A DNA stretch of 64,000 nt from Solibacteraceae bacterium (GTDB taxonomy: Bacteria; Acidobacteriota; Terriglobia; Bryobacterales; Bryobacteraceae). Position numbers and translations under genes: made by a program. The stretch lies in NCBI GenBank assembly GCA_021324015.1, contig JAJPJX010000121.1, positions 1 through 64,000 on the forward strand. Reading direction: 5' to 3'. Each line of letters opens with the position of its first letter. Within the stretch, counting starts at the first letter, position 1. Positions 8,827-16,968 of the stretch are shown in pieces. The notes beneath the pieces were generated by a model. It did no database searches. It was given only the letters and a program-made list of their open reading frames with translations, and was not told where the DNA came from.

Positions 8827-10677
8827 TCAGTTGATTTCGAGCTGGCTGGTCATCACGGTGTTGGTGGTCTTGTCGGCCAGGCCCTTCCACTGGACCTTCA
8901 TGCCCACCCGCACGAAGCTGTTGATCACGTGGATCTCGCCGGACGGAGTATTGACGGTGATTCGCGTATTCGCGTTCCAGATCAGCTTTTTCTTGCCGAC
9001 CATGAGGTAATCCGCGCCGACGGCGGTGATCTTCCCCTGACCCTCGTCGCGAACCGTGTAGGGCGACGGATTCACGGTGAGCGCCAACACCTGGACGGCC
9101 GTGGCATGAACCGAGTCCACTGCGCTAACGGTCACGCTGAACGAACCCGCCACCAGGGGCGTGCCGGTGATTTGGGAACCGTTGAACGCCAGGCCGGCGG
9201 GCAGGCCCGCCACGGTGATGGTGTACGGCGCGACTCCCCAGGACACGACGATGGGCGACGCGTACGGCATGCCGGCGGTTGCGGCGGCGAGGGAGGTGGT
9301 TTCGATGGTCACGGCGGGCCGCACGGTCAGGCTGCTCAGGACACATCCGTTAGGATCGACCGTGCCGGTATAGTCCAGGATGAGCCCAGTCTGATACCAG
9401 TTCACCAGGCCGCCCAAGAAGGTTGTATTCGACGAGTTGAGGTACGTAGTCCAAAGGTGGTCCAGCAGGTTCAAGCCGCCATTCACGACGATGTATCCCG
9501 GATTGCGAGGGACGTAGGCCGATTCCACCGCGTTCTTGCCGGAGCACGGCACAGGGACCGGGCTGGTGATGGTCAGCGTGACGCTGGCGGATGCGGAGAA
9601 CCCGGCGGTGTCGGTGGCCGTCAATGTGACGGTCGAGGTTCCGGCGGCGGTGGGTGTGCCCGCCACGGTATTGCCGGTCAAGGTGAGTCCGGCGGGCAAC
9701 CCAGCGGCGGTATAGGTGAAGCTGCCAGTTCCACCGGTAGCCGGGGCGAAGGTAGCGGAATACGGGTAGTTCACCACGCCATTGGGCAGGGTGGGGGCAA
9801 AGCTGATGGCGGCGTCCTTGACGGCGAGCGGCAAGGTGCTCGTCGTCGAGAGATTCGTGACCTGGTCGGTGGCAGTGATGACGACGTTCGAAGTCCCTAC
9901 CGCCGCCGGTACGCCGGTGATGTTCGCCCCGTCGAAGGAGAGGCCGGCGGGCAGGCCCGCCACGGCGATGGTGAGCGCGTCCCCGTTCGGCGCGGAGGCC
10001 GTGATCGGAGCGCTGTAGGGCACACCGATGACGCCTGCCGGCAGCGCCGTGGTGGTAATGGTGGGCGGCGGCGTGGGAGATCCGGACGCTTTGCTCAGGG
10101 TCGTGAGGAACTGCAAGGTCGAGGTGTTACCGGCGCCCCAAGGGGTGCCCTGCGTCCCGTAGTTGAACTCGATGAAGGCGCTCTGGAAGCTGGCCATATT
10201 CAGATTGGCCGGCAGGCTGGAGCCGGTGAAGGCCGTACCGGTGTTGTCTACCAGGCCGAGCGCGATCCAGTTGAATTGCGCGCCGTTGATGGTCCCGTTG
10301 GGCGCCACCGGCGCGCTGATATTGGCATAGAACGAGTCGCCGACAGGATAACCGCCGGCGGTCGAAGCCAGGTTGTCGTAAACATCCAGCGTTCCGGGGC
10401 CCCAGGTCACCGTCGTCGTGCCGATGGTGAGCGTCATGCCGCTGAATGCGTACGTGGAGTGGGCGCCGCCGAAGAACGCCGCGGGCGTGGCGGTTTGGGC
10501 ATCGTCGAACGTGAGCGTGCCGGAGTATGGCGTGCCCGCGGGCACGCTGCCGGTGCTCGTTCCGTTATTGACGCTCATGGCCGAGGAGGTCGTGCCGGTG
10601 AATTGGTAGGTAACTTGGGCGGCGGGGACACTGCCGGCCAAGCCAAGGATGCTGAGAACGAAGAGAAGTTTGTTCAA
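8827..10677 (-). CDS. Secreted protein with three putative Ig (He_PIG-type) repeats
   Basis: A 616-aa protein read from a TTG at 10675-10677, preceded by AAAGG at the right distance and giving a clean signal peptide (LNKLLFVLSILGLAGSVPAA). Residues about 20-180 form a beta-rich domain of the PEP-CTERM-protein type but without that sorting signal. Three He_PIG Ig-like repeats follow, marked by AGLPAGLSFDG, AGLPAGLTLTG and AGLPAGLAFNG. The last about 70 residues resemble a small OB-like domain. The frame stays open upstream of the TTG but without signal-peptide logic. Surface or matrix role is inferred. Confidence 0.8.
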   Translation of the reverse strand: MNKLLFVLSILGLAGSVPAAQVTYQFTGTTSSAMSVNNGTSTGSVPAGTPYSGTLTFDDAQTATPAAFFGGAHSTYAFSGMTLTIGTTTVTWGPGTLDVYDNLASTAGGYPVGDSFYANISAPVAPNGTINGAQFNWIALGLVDNTGTAFTGSSLPANLNMASFQSAFIEFNYGTQGTPWGAGNTSTLQFLTTLSKASGSPTPPPTITTTALPAGVIGVPYSAPITASAPNGDALTIAVAGLPAGLSFDGANITGVPAAVGTSNVVITATDQVTNLSTTSTLPLAVKDAAISFAPTLPNGVVNYPYSATFAPATGGTGSFTYTAAGLPAGLTLTGNTVAGTPTAAGTSTVTLTATDTAGFSASASVTLTITSPVPVPCSGKNAVESAYVPRNPGYIVVNGGLNLLDHLWTTYLNSSNTTFLGGLVNWYQTGLILDYTGTVDPNGCVLSSLTVRPAVTIETTSLAAATAGMPYASPIVVSWGVAPYTITVAGLPAGLAFNGSQITGTPLVAGSFSVTVSAVDSVHATAVQVLALTVNPSPYTVRDEGQGKITAVGADYLMVGKKKLIWNANTRITVNTPSGEIHVINSFVRVGMKVQWKGLADKTTNTVMTSQLEIN

Positions 10678-10787
10678 GCGGTGCCTTTCGTAGCCTGGTG
10701 CTGGAAATCTCCGCACCCGCGTGAAGCGTTGCGGGTACGAATATGAATCCCTTATCCCGCACTCGGGCAAATCCGGCAATCGCATAT

Positions 10788-10808
10788 TTGTCTCAACTGA
10801 TGAGACAA
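10788..10808. promoter_or_regulatory. Perfect inverted repeat, candidate operator
   Basis: TTGTCTCA (10788-10795) and TGAGACAA (10801-10808) are perfect inverted arms around a 5-nt spacer, in the gap between two divergent genes and 20 nt from the start of the LuxR-type regulator. Dimension and symmetry suit a dimeric HTH protein; autoregulation is an inference. Confidence 0.5.
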
Positions 10809-10827
10809 TTAACTCGGAGGACGAGGC

Positions 10828-11481
10828 GTGCTCGAATCGGAGTTGCACACCCTGCTCGAAGGCACCGCCGATGCAGCATTCGTGGTGGATGTAAACGGTT
10901 TCACGCGAATCTGGAACCGCGCGGCGGAGCGATTGTTCGGATATCCGTCCTCGCAGGCGGCGGGAAGTCATTGCGCGGATCTGATCGACGGGCGCGACGC
11001 CCTGGGGAGCCTGGTCTGCCGGCGCGATTGCACGGTTCTCGGATGGTGCGCCGCCGGCCGCGAGATCCCCAATTTCGACCTGGAGGCGCGGACGCATTCC
11101 GGATCCCGAATATGGGTCAACGTCTCCATCCTGCCATTGCACGACCGCTACGCGCGGCGCCGCTACGCCATCCACCTCGTGCGCGATATCCAGCCGGTCA
11201 AGAAGAGGGAGGAATTCTGCGAGAGACTAATGCAGGCCGCGCAGGATCTGGTGGCCTTACGCGACGGCCAGGAGCAGGCAGCGCCGGCCGTGGCGCTGAC
11301 CGATCAGGAGCAGAGGATCCTGCGCAGCCTGGCGAAGGGCGCCAGCCCGGCCGCGATCACGGCGAAGTTGAACATCACGTCTCGCACCCTGCGCAATCAT
11401 CTTTACAACATCAACCGGAAACTCGGCACTCGGAGCCGCCTTGCGGCAGTGGTGCATGCGACACAGCGCGGGCTGATCTGA
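10828..11481 (+). CDS. PAS domain-LuxR-type HTH transcriptional regulator
   Basis: A 217-aa regulator with an N-terminal PAS domain (VDVNGFTRIWNRAAERLFGY, residues 18-37, then VCRRDC) and a C-terminal LuxR/NarL HTH (LTDQEQRILRSLAKG then TSRTLRNHLYNINRKLG). GTG 10828 is preceded by GGAGGACGAG. The cysteines VCRRDCTVLGWCAAG in the PAS loop recur in PAS-LuxR proteins and could hold a metal or sense redox. It is divergent from the Ig-repeat protein, with an inverted repeat between them. Confidence 0.85.
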   Translation: MLESELHTLLEGTADAAFVVDVNGFTRIWNRAAERLFGYPSSQAAGSHCADLIDGRDALGSLVCRRDCTVLGWCAAGREIPNFDLEARTHSGSRIWVNVSILPLHDRYARRRYAIHLVRDIQPVKKREEFCERLMQAAQDLVALRDGQEQAAPAVALTDQEQRILRSLAKGASPAAITAKLNITSRTLRNHLYNINRKLGTRSRLAAVVHATQRGLI

Positions 11482-11537
11482 AGCCGGGGCGCCGGGCGTG
11501 CGCCGGGGCAGTGATAGACTAGCGGCACGACCCCAAC

Positions 11538-12506
11538 ATGCAAATCAGAACCCTGAAGCACACCGATCTGATCGTTTCGCGGGCCTGTTTCGGCACTATG
11601 ACTTTCGGCTCGCAGACGGATGAGGCTGCCGCGCTGCGCCTCGTGGACTGCTGCCTGGACGCGGGCATCAATTTCTTCGACACGGCGAACGTCTACAACA
11701 AGGGGCTTTCCGAGATCATCGTGGGCAAGACCCTGAAGGGCCGGCGCGACAAGGTGGTGCTGGCGAGCAAGGTGCGCGGCAAGATGGGAGACGGGCCGGA
11801 CGAGAGCGGCCTTTCCCGCGCGGCCATTCTAAAAGCGATCGATGAGAGCTTGCGTCGGCTCGAGACCGACTACCTGGACCTCTACTACCTGCATCAGCCG
11901 GATTACAGCGTCCGGATCGAGGAGAGCCTCGAGGCCATGGACCGCCTGGTGCAGGCCGGCAAGGTACGCTATCCGGCGAGTTCCAACTACAGCGCCTGGC
12001 AGGTGTGCCAGATGCAGTGGATCGCGGAGAAGAACGGATACCGGCCGGCGGTCGTGACGCAACCGATGTACAACCTACTGGCGCGGGGGATCGAAGCGGA
12101 GTACCTGCCCATGTGCCGGGAGTTCGGGGTATCCACGGTGGTCTACAACCCTCTGGCCGGCGGTATGCTCACCGGCAAACAGAGGCGCGAGGCGCCGCTC
12201 GCCGGCACGCGGTTCGACAAAAACCAGATGTACCTGGACCGCTACTGGCACGACACCTATTTCGACGCGGTCGAGGGACTGGGCGAGATCGCGCGGGGGG
12301 CCGGGCGCTCGCCGGTGAGCCTGGCTCTCAACTGGCTGCTGCACCACACCGCCGCCGACTGCGTGATCCTGGGAGCTTCGCGGCTGGAGCAGTTGCAGGA
12401 GAATCTGAAGGCGCTCGAAGAAGGACCGCTGCCGGCGGATACGCTGGCGGCCTGCGACCAGGTGTGGCGGCGGGTGCGAGGCGTAACGCCGCAATACAAT
12501 CGGTAG
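11538..12506 (+). CDS. Aldo/keto reductase
   Basis: NAD(P)H-dependent oxidoreductase of the AKR superfamily, 322 aa. The Asp-Tyr-Lys-His set is present: FFDTANVYNKG (D, Y), VVLASKVRG (K) and LYYLHQPD (H). The C-terminal ILGASRLEQLQENL is the coenzyme phosphate-binding segment. A KVYR-type potassium-channel-beta subfamily is plausible from the layout. Monocistronic as far as can be seen; substrate unknown. It converges on the chromate transporter pair with a 6-nt gap. Confidence 0.88.
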   Translation: MQIRTLKHTDLIVSRACFGTMTFGSQTDEAAALRLVDCCLDAGINFFDTANVYNKGLSEIIVGKTLKGRRDKVVLASKVRGKMGDGPDESGLSRAAILKAIDESLRRLETDYLDLYYLHQPDYSVRIEESLEAMDRLVQAGKVRYPASSNYSAWQVCQMQWIAEKNGYRPAVVTQPMYNLLARGIEAEYLPMCREFGVSTVVYNPLAGGMLTGKQRREAPLAGTRFDKNQMYLDRYWHDTYFDAVEGLGEIARGAGRSPVSLALNWLLHHTAADCVILGASRLEQLQENLKALEEGPLPADTLAACDQVWRRVRGVTPQYNR

Positions 12507-12512
12507 GCAGGA

Positions 12513-13028
12513 TCAGACGAGCGCGCCGAGGAGGCCTGCCAGGGCGGCGGCGAGAATCACCCAGATGGTGGCGCGCCGCGTAAGGGTGAGGAACAGGAAA
12601 GTGCCGGCGGCGATCGCGGCGGGCAGGGGTCCGGTAATGGAGTCCCGGGCCAGGGGCAGGGTGGAGGTGACGATCAGGCCCGCGGCGGCCAGCGTCACGG
12701 CCTGGATGGCGCTTTTGACGTCCCGGCGCTCGGCCCGCGCGCCCAGGTAGCGCAGCATGAAGATGATCAGGAAGGCGGGTGACATGACCGCCAGGCAGCC
12801 CGCGCATGCGCCGGGGATTCCCGCCACGAAGTATCCCACGCTGACGATGTAGGAGCCGTTAGGGCCGGGGGCCGTGCGTCCTGCCGCCACCGCCGCGCTT
12901 AACTGCCGGTCAGTGAGCACGCGGCGGTGTTCCACCAGATCGTGCTGCACGACCGGCAGGGAACTCAGTCCGCTGAACGAGGTAATGGTGGCTTTCAGCA
13001 GCAGCAGGTAAAGCAGGAAGACGTTCAT
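12513..13028 (-). CDS. chrA: Chromate transporter, C-terminal-half protein
   Basis: A 171-aa hydrophobic protein with about five membrane segments, including the PGPNGSYIVSVGYFVAGIPGA segment that is split here only by hydrophobic residues. It matches one half of the CHR family. Its ATG overlaps the stop of the partner half in an ATGA overlap, so the two are co-translated. Such short-chain pairs export chromate or related oxyanions as a heterodimer in the inner membrane. Confidence 0.85.
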   Translation of the reverse strand: MNVFLLYLLLLKATITSFSGLSSLPVVQHDLVEHRRVLTDRQLSAAVAAGRTAPGPNGSYIVSVGYFVAGIPGACAGCLAVMSPAFLIIFMLRYLGARAERRDVKSAIQAVTLAAAGLIVTSTLPLARDSITGPLPAAIAAGTFLFLTLTRRATIWVILAAALAGLLGALV

Positions 13029-13576
13029 TTGGTTGCCGGCACCCGCCAGAAGAAGCCTACCAGCGCCGCCAGTCCGAGCACCGGGATGGGTGACAAGCCG
13101 AAGCGCAGAGACAGCAGCACGGAGACGCCGAAGACCACCACGGCGCGCAGACGCCTGCCGCCGGCTAATTGCGGGCGCAGAAGTTGCCAGGCGCTGGTGG
13201 CCATCATCCCCACGGCGGCGGCCAAAGTTCCGCCGATGGCCGCCATGGCCAGGGGATTAGATTTCCAGGTCTGGTAGCCGGCGGTCAGCAGTACGACCAC
13301 GGCGGCAGAGGGAACCGTCACCGCGGCAACCGCGACGATGGCGCCGCCCCAGCCCAGCAGTTCATAAGCCGTGCCGGCGCAGAACGCCAGAAGGTTGGTG
13401 CCCGGAGTGATGCGCGCCAGGGCGTAGACCAGTCCGTAGCGCTCGGGCGAGAGCCAGCGGTGAGTGGAGACCAGCTCGGACTGGAGAGCGGCCATGGTCG
13501 GGTCGCCGCCGCCGAACGTCAGGTTGCCGATGCGCAGAAAGATGAGGAAGACTCGGTAGAAGGAGACGGGAATCAT
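13025..13576 (-). CDS. chrA: Chromate transporter, N-terminal-half protein
   Basis: A 183-aa membrane protein, partner of the gene at 12513-13028. Near the N-terminus it carries FLRIGNLTFGGGDPTMA, the CHR family FGG motif, and later ARITPGTNLLAFCAG. The start is set at ATG 13576 because the frame upstream of it reads as intergenic and lacks membrane character; no good ribosome site is visible, so an earlier ATG at 13654 is possible. First gene of a two-gene operon. Confidence 0.85.
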   Translation of the reverse strand: MIPVSFYRVFLIFLRIGNLTFGGGDPTMAALQSELVSTHRWLSPERYGLVYALARITPGTNLLAFCAGTAYELLGWGGAIVAVAAVTVPSAAVVVLLTAGYQTWKSNPLAMAAIGGTLAAAVGMMATSAWQLLRPQLAGGRRLRAVVVFGVSVLLSLRFGLSPIPVLGLAALVGFFWRVPATK

Positions 13577-13691
13577 CGTTGTTACTGTAGCCCGGAACGG
13601 ATATGCGGTAAATGGACGATATTTAATCAGGTTTACAGATCTGAAACGATACAATATTCGTTAGGGCGAATGCTCGCCATGGAGGTGAATC

Positions 13692-14459
13692 ATGGCAACA
13701 TTGGTCAAGTTAAGGCCGGTCATCGACCGGCTCGGAAAATGTGGGTTGCCTGTCCGGTTCTACCAATTCGTGGAGCAGCGGATGGCCGTGGAGCGTGGGG
13801 GTTCGGACCAGGACGAAGTCGGTGGGCTCTTCACCAACACGCTGAAGCTCTCCCCGGAAACGCTCGCGGGTCTGACGGCGGATGTGCCGGGCGGTGCATC
13901 CCAACACGCAGTCCACACGATGTTTCACGAGGGGACCCACGCTTACCTCATCTTGAAAAAAGCAGATCCGGAGGTGGCTCGGCTGCTGATGTACGGAAGG
14001 GAACACTACCGGAACACGCGGCTCGAAGACGGCTCTCTCGCGAAAGATCCGGACCGGATCACTCACGAAGCCGCCGCGGATTATGTGGGTGGCCGCGCGG
14101 CTGGATGGTGGGAAGCCAGGGTGGACATGACCGCAGCGCGGCGAGATCTGCCGCCGCCCGAAGACGCCCTGCTGAGGCAAATCGGAGAGATTGTGAATGC
14201 AGTTCGCAAGATCCCGCAGAGGTACAACAAGAAAATGGGAGAGGCGGTCTTTGGATATCAGCAAGGCATTTTTGGGAATCAGATACATACGAAAGTCAGG
14301 ATTCCGGCCAGGCTCAAAGAATTCTGTGACCGTGTGATCCTGGAGGGTAAAATCCCCGACGACTTCCGGCGCGTCAAGGCGTTCGAGAAAGACTACCTGG
14401 AACTGCTGAAGCTGGTGAAGCCGCTGGAAGTTGCGCCCAGACTGAAAAGAGGCGCCTGA
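13692..14459 (+). CDS. Putative HEXXH zinc metallopeptidase-like protein
   Basis: A 255-aa protein I cannot assign to a named family. It holds FHEGTHAYL with HEGTH at residues 79-83, the HEXXH zincin core, and HEAAADYVGGR at residues 125-135, whose Glu lies 43 residues later and could be the third zinc ligand as in gluzincins. No signal peptide or membrane segment is visible, so it is probably cytosolic. ATG 13692 has a strong GGAGGTGA ribosome site. It stands alone between the chromate pair and a sulfatase. An inactive relative is possible. Confidence 0.65.
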   Translation: MATLVKLRPVIDRLGKCGLPVRFYQFVEQRMAVERGGSDQDEVGGLFTNTLKLSPETLAGLTADVPGGASQHAVHTMFHEGTHAYLILKKADPEVARLLMYGREHYRNTRLEDGSLAKDPDRITHEAAADYVGGRAAGWWEARVDMTAARRDLPPPEDALLRQIGEIVNAVRKIPQRYNKKMGEAVFGYQQGIFGNQIHTKVRIPARLKEFCDRVILEGKIPDDFRRVKAFEKDYLELLKLVKPLEVAPRLKRGA

Positions 14460-14499
14460 GACAGGTAATGATTTCCCGGTCTGCACTAGAATCGGAGAC

Positions 14500-15894
14500 A
14501 TGATTTCCATCCGCCGCAGAGACCTGCTGGCCGGCATGCTGGCGGCACCGGCGCGCCCGGCCCGGCACACAAACGTAGTTTTCTGCATGACGGACGATCA
14601 CGGCGCCTGGGCCATGGGCTCCTACGGGTGCCCCGAGATCCACACGCCGAACCTGGATCAACTGGCGGCCGGGGGCGTGCGCTTCACACGCGCCTACGCG
14701 TGCACACCGGTATGTTCTCCCAGCCGGATGAGCTACATGACGGGGCTGATCCCGTCGCAGCACGGCGTGCAGGATTACCTCATCGCGTCGGACAGCTCCG
14801 GTCCCACGTCACACCGCTTTCTGGAAGGCCACCTGACGTATTCCGAAGTGCTGGCGCGGCACGGCTACACGCTGGGCATGTGCGGCAAGTGGCACATGGG
14901 GGAGGACGACAAGGCACAGGCGGGCTTCACCTGGTGGTGCACGGTGCCCGGAGGAGGCGGTCCGTACTGGGATCAGGAGTTCGTCAAGAACGGCCAGCGG
15001 GCGGTGATTCCGGGCTTCAAGACGGATATCGCGGTGGACGCGGCGCTGGAGTTCCTGGACCGCTACCACGACCGGCCGTTCTTTCTGCAAGTGCCGTTCT
15101 ACGCGCCCCACACTCCTTACGACCGCCAGCCGGAGCGGGACCGCCAGTGGTACGCGGGATCGCGTTTTTCCTGTTTCCCGGACCTGCCCGTGAATCCGAA
15201 CCTCAACAAAGAGATGCGCTCCGTGTGGGGGAAAGCGGAGAGCAAGCTGGCCTACTCAGCGCTGATTTCGGGCGTGGATTACAACGTGGGACGCATCCTT
15301 CGGCGTCTTGAGCAACACGGCGTGCGCGAGAACACGCTGGTGATCTTCACGGCGGACCAGGGCTGGAACGCGGGCCACCACGGCGTGTGGGGCAAAGGAA
15401 ACGGCACCGTTCCGTTCAATATGTTCGAGGAGTCGCTGCGGGTGCCGTTGATCTGGAACCACCCGGGCCGGATCCCGGCGGGGCAGACGCTCGCGCCGCT
15501 GGTCTCCTCGTACGATTTCTTTCCTACGATCCTGGACTATCTCGGGGTGCCGGCGCCGAAGGACGCGAAGCGGGTGGGACGCAGCTACGCGGACTTTTTG
15601 CGAGGGCGGCATCCGGAGTGGCGCAACCGGCTGTACTTCGAATACGCCTACGTGCGCGGCATCCGCACGGAGAATCTGAAGTACGTGGAGCGAACGCGGG
15701 AGTGGCCCAGTGAGTTGTACGACCTGGAGGCCGACCCCGGCGAGACGCGCAACCGCATCGCGGATCCGGCCTACGGGGCGCAACTCAAAGGTCTGCGGGT
15801 TGATTTGCAGAACTTCTTTCAGCGGGCGGGCGCGCCGCCGATCGAGGAATGGCGCTCCACCACCAGGCAGCAACTGCACGTCTATCCGCGATAG
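14500..15894 (+). CDS. Sulfatase, exported
   Basis: Sulfate-ester hydrolase of the alkaline phosphatase superfamily, 464 aa. The formylglycine site CSPSR lies at residues 72-76, so an anaerobic or FGE-type maturase is needed. Metal ligands are seen in MTDDHGAW (DD) and later FTADQGWNAGHHG (D, then H). The N-terminus MISIRRRDLLAG resembles a Tat signal. The family removes sulfate from polysaccharides or glycosaminoglycans; the substrate is not evident. No maturase or SusC/D genes are near. Confidence 0.9.
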   Translation: MISIRRRDLLAGMLAAPARPARHTNVVFCMTDDHGAWAMGSYGCPEIHTPNLDQLAAGGVRFTRAYACTPVCSPSRMSYMTGLIPSQHGVQDYLIASDSSGPTSHRFLEGHLTYSEVLARHGYTLGMCGKWHMGEDDKAQAGFTWWCTVPGGGGPYWDQEFVKNGQRAVIPGFKTDIAVDAALEFLDRYHDRPFFLQVPFYAPHTPYDRQPERDRQWYAGSRFSCFPDLPVNPNLNKEMRSVWGKAESKLAYSALISGVDYNVGRILRRLEQHGVRENTLVIFTADQGWNAGHHGVWGKGNGTVPFNMFEESLRVPLIWNHPGRIPAGQTLAPLVSSYDFFPTILDYLGVPAPKDAKRVGRSYADFLRGRHPEWRNRLYFEYAYVRGIRTENLKYVERTREWPSELYDLEADPGETRNRIADPAYGAQLKGLRVDLQNFFQRAGAPPIEEWRSTTRQQLHVYPR

Positions 15895-15923
15895 CCAGCC
15901 GCAGGCCACGGTATGATCGGGGT

Positions 15924-16919
15924 ATGCGCGGCAAGTGGGTGCTCATTTCGGTGTCCGTCGTGCTGGTCGCGGTGGCCGCCGGCGCCCTCTCCGTGCTGCG
16001 TAGAGAATCGGCCGAACGGGCGGCGCCTGCCCAGCCGCTGGCGGAGCCGGCTCCCGCCCCGCCTGGCGAAGTGAGCCTGCCGGGCAAGATCCTGGCGCAG
16101 CACGTGGTGCCCGTTGGCGAGCAGGTCAGCGGTAACATCGATTCGTTCCTGGCGGACGTGGGGCAGGATGTCTTCGAGGGCCAATTGCTGGCGCGCGTGG
16201 CCAACCAGGGCCTGGAAGCCGCGCGCGAAGCGGCGAACCTGTCCGTGCAAAGCGCGCAGGAGCGCGTCAACAAGATCGAGGGCGACATCATCGCGGCGCG
16301 GCTGGAAGCTTCCCGCGCGCGCGCCGATGCGGTACGCTCGCGCGGGGAGTACGAGCGCGCGGAACGCACTTATCGCCGCCAGCAGGTGCTGCACAACGCC
16401 GGCGCCACTCCGCGGCTCACCTATGAGCGCTCCGAGCGCGACTTCCAAAAGGCCCAGACGGAGTACGACAGCCTGGACACCCTGGCGCGGCAGGCCGAAA
16501 GCCGCGTAAACGACCTGGGGCTGGAACTCCAGAACGCGCAGAAGGTGCTGGATGACAAGAAGCAGCAACTGGAGGACATCCAGACCAACCTGCAAGGCAT
16601 GGAAGTCCACTCGCCGGTGGCCGGGGTGGTGGTGAGCCGGAGCGGCGAGGTGGGCAAGCCGCACGAGGAAGGCGCGGCGCTGTTTGAGATCGCCACGGAC
16701 CTTTCGCAGTTGCAGGTGGCGGTGGAGCCGGAGCCGCCGGTGCTGGCGCGCATCCAGCCGGGCCAGCCGGCAATGGTGATCGTAGCCGATCTCCAGGGGC
16801 AGGGCATTCCGGGCACCGTGAAGGAGATCCGCAACACCGTGGTGCACGTGGCCTTCACAAGCCCTTCACCGGTGCTGCGGCCGGGGATGACGGCGCAGGT
16901 GCGCATTCCGCTGAACTGA
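15924..16919 (+). CDS. HlyD-family periplasmic adaptor (efflux membrane fusion) protein
   Basis: A 331-aa protein with an N-terminal membrane anchor (WVLISVSVVLVAVAAGAL), a lipoyl half-motif (GQDVFEGQLLARV), a long coiled-coil hairpin (residues 95-205) and a second lipoyl half (MEVHSPVAGVVVSRSGEVGKP). ATG 15924 is chosen because the anchor follows directly. MFPs bridge inner-membrane transporters and TolC-type channels, but no transporter gene is adjacent, so the partner is elsewhere. Confidence 0.85.
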   Translation: MRGKWVLISVSVVLVAVAAGALSVLRRESAERAAPAQPLAEPAPAPPGEVSLPGKILAQHVVPVGEQVSGNIDSFLADVGQDVFEGQLLARVANQGLEAAREAANLSVQSAQERVNKIEGDIIAARLEASRARADAVRSRGEYERAERTYRRQQVLHNAGATPRLTYERSERDFQKAQTEYDSLDTLARQAESRVNDLGLELQNAQKVLDDKKQQLEDIQTNLQGMEVHSPVAGVVVSRSGEVGKPHEEGAALFEIATDLSQLQVAVEPEPPVLARIQPGQPAMVIVADLQGQGIPGTVKEIRNTVVHVAFTSPSPVLRPGMTAQVRIPLN

Positions 16920-16968
16920 TCCGGCCCGACAGGTACGCGGGGTAGAATAAGGGAGTCGGAAGAGTCCC

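Noticed and set aside
8929-10746. 605-aa plus-strand frame opposite the Ig-repeat protein
   Set aside because: Gly/Arg-rich with no domain; the minus-strand frame has a signal peptide and clear He_PIG repeats.
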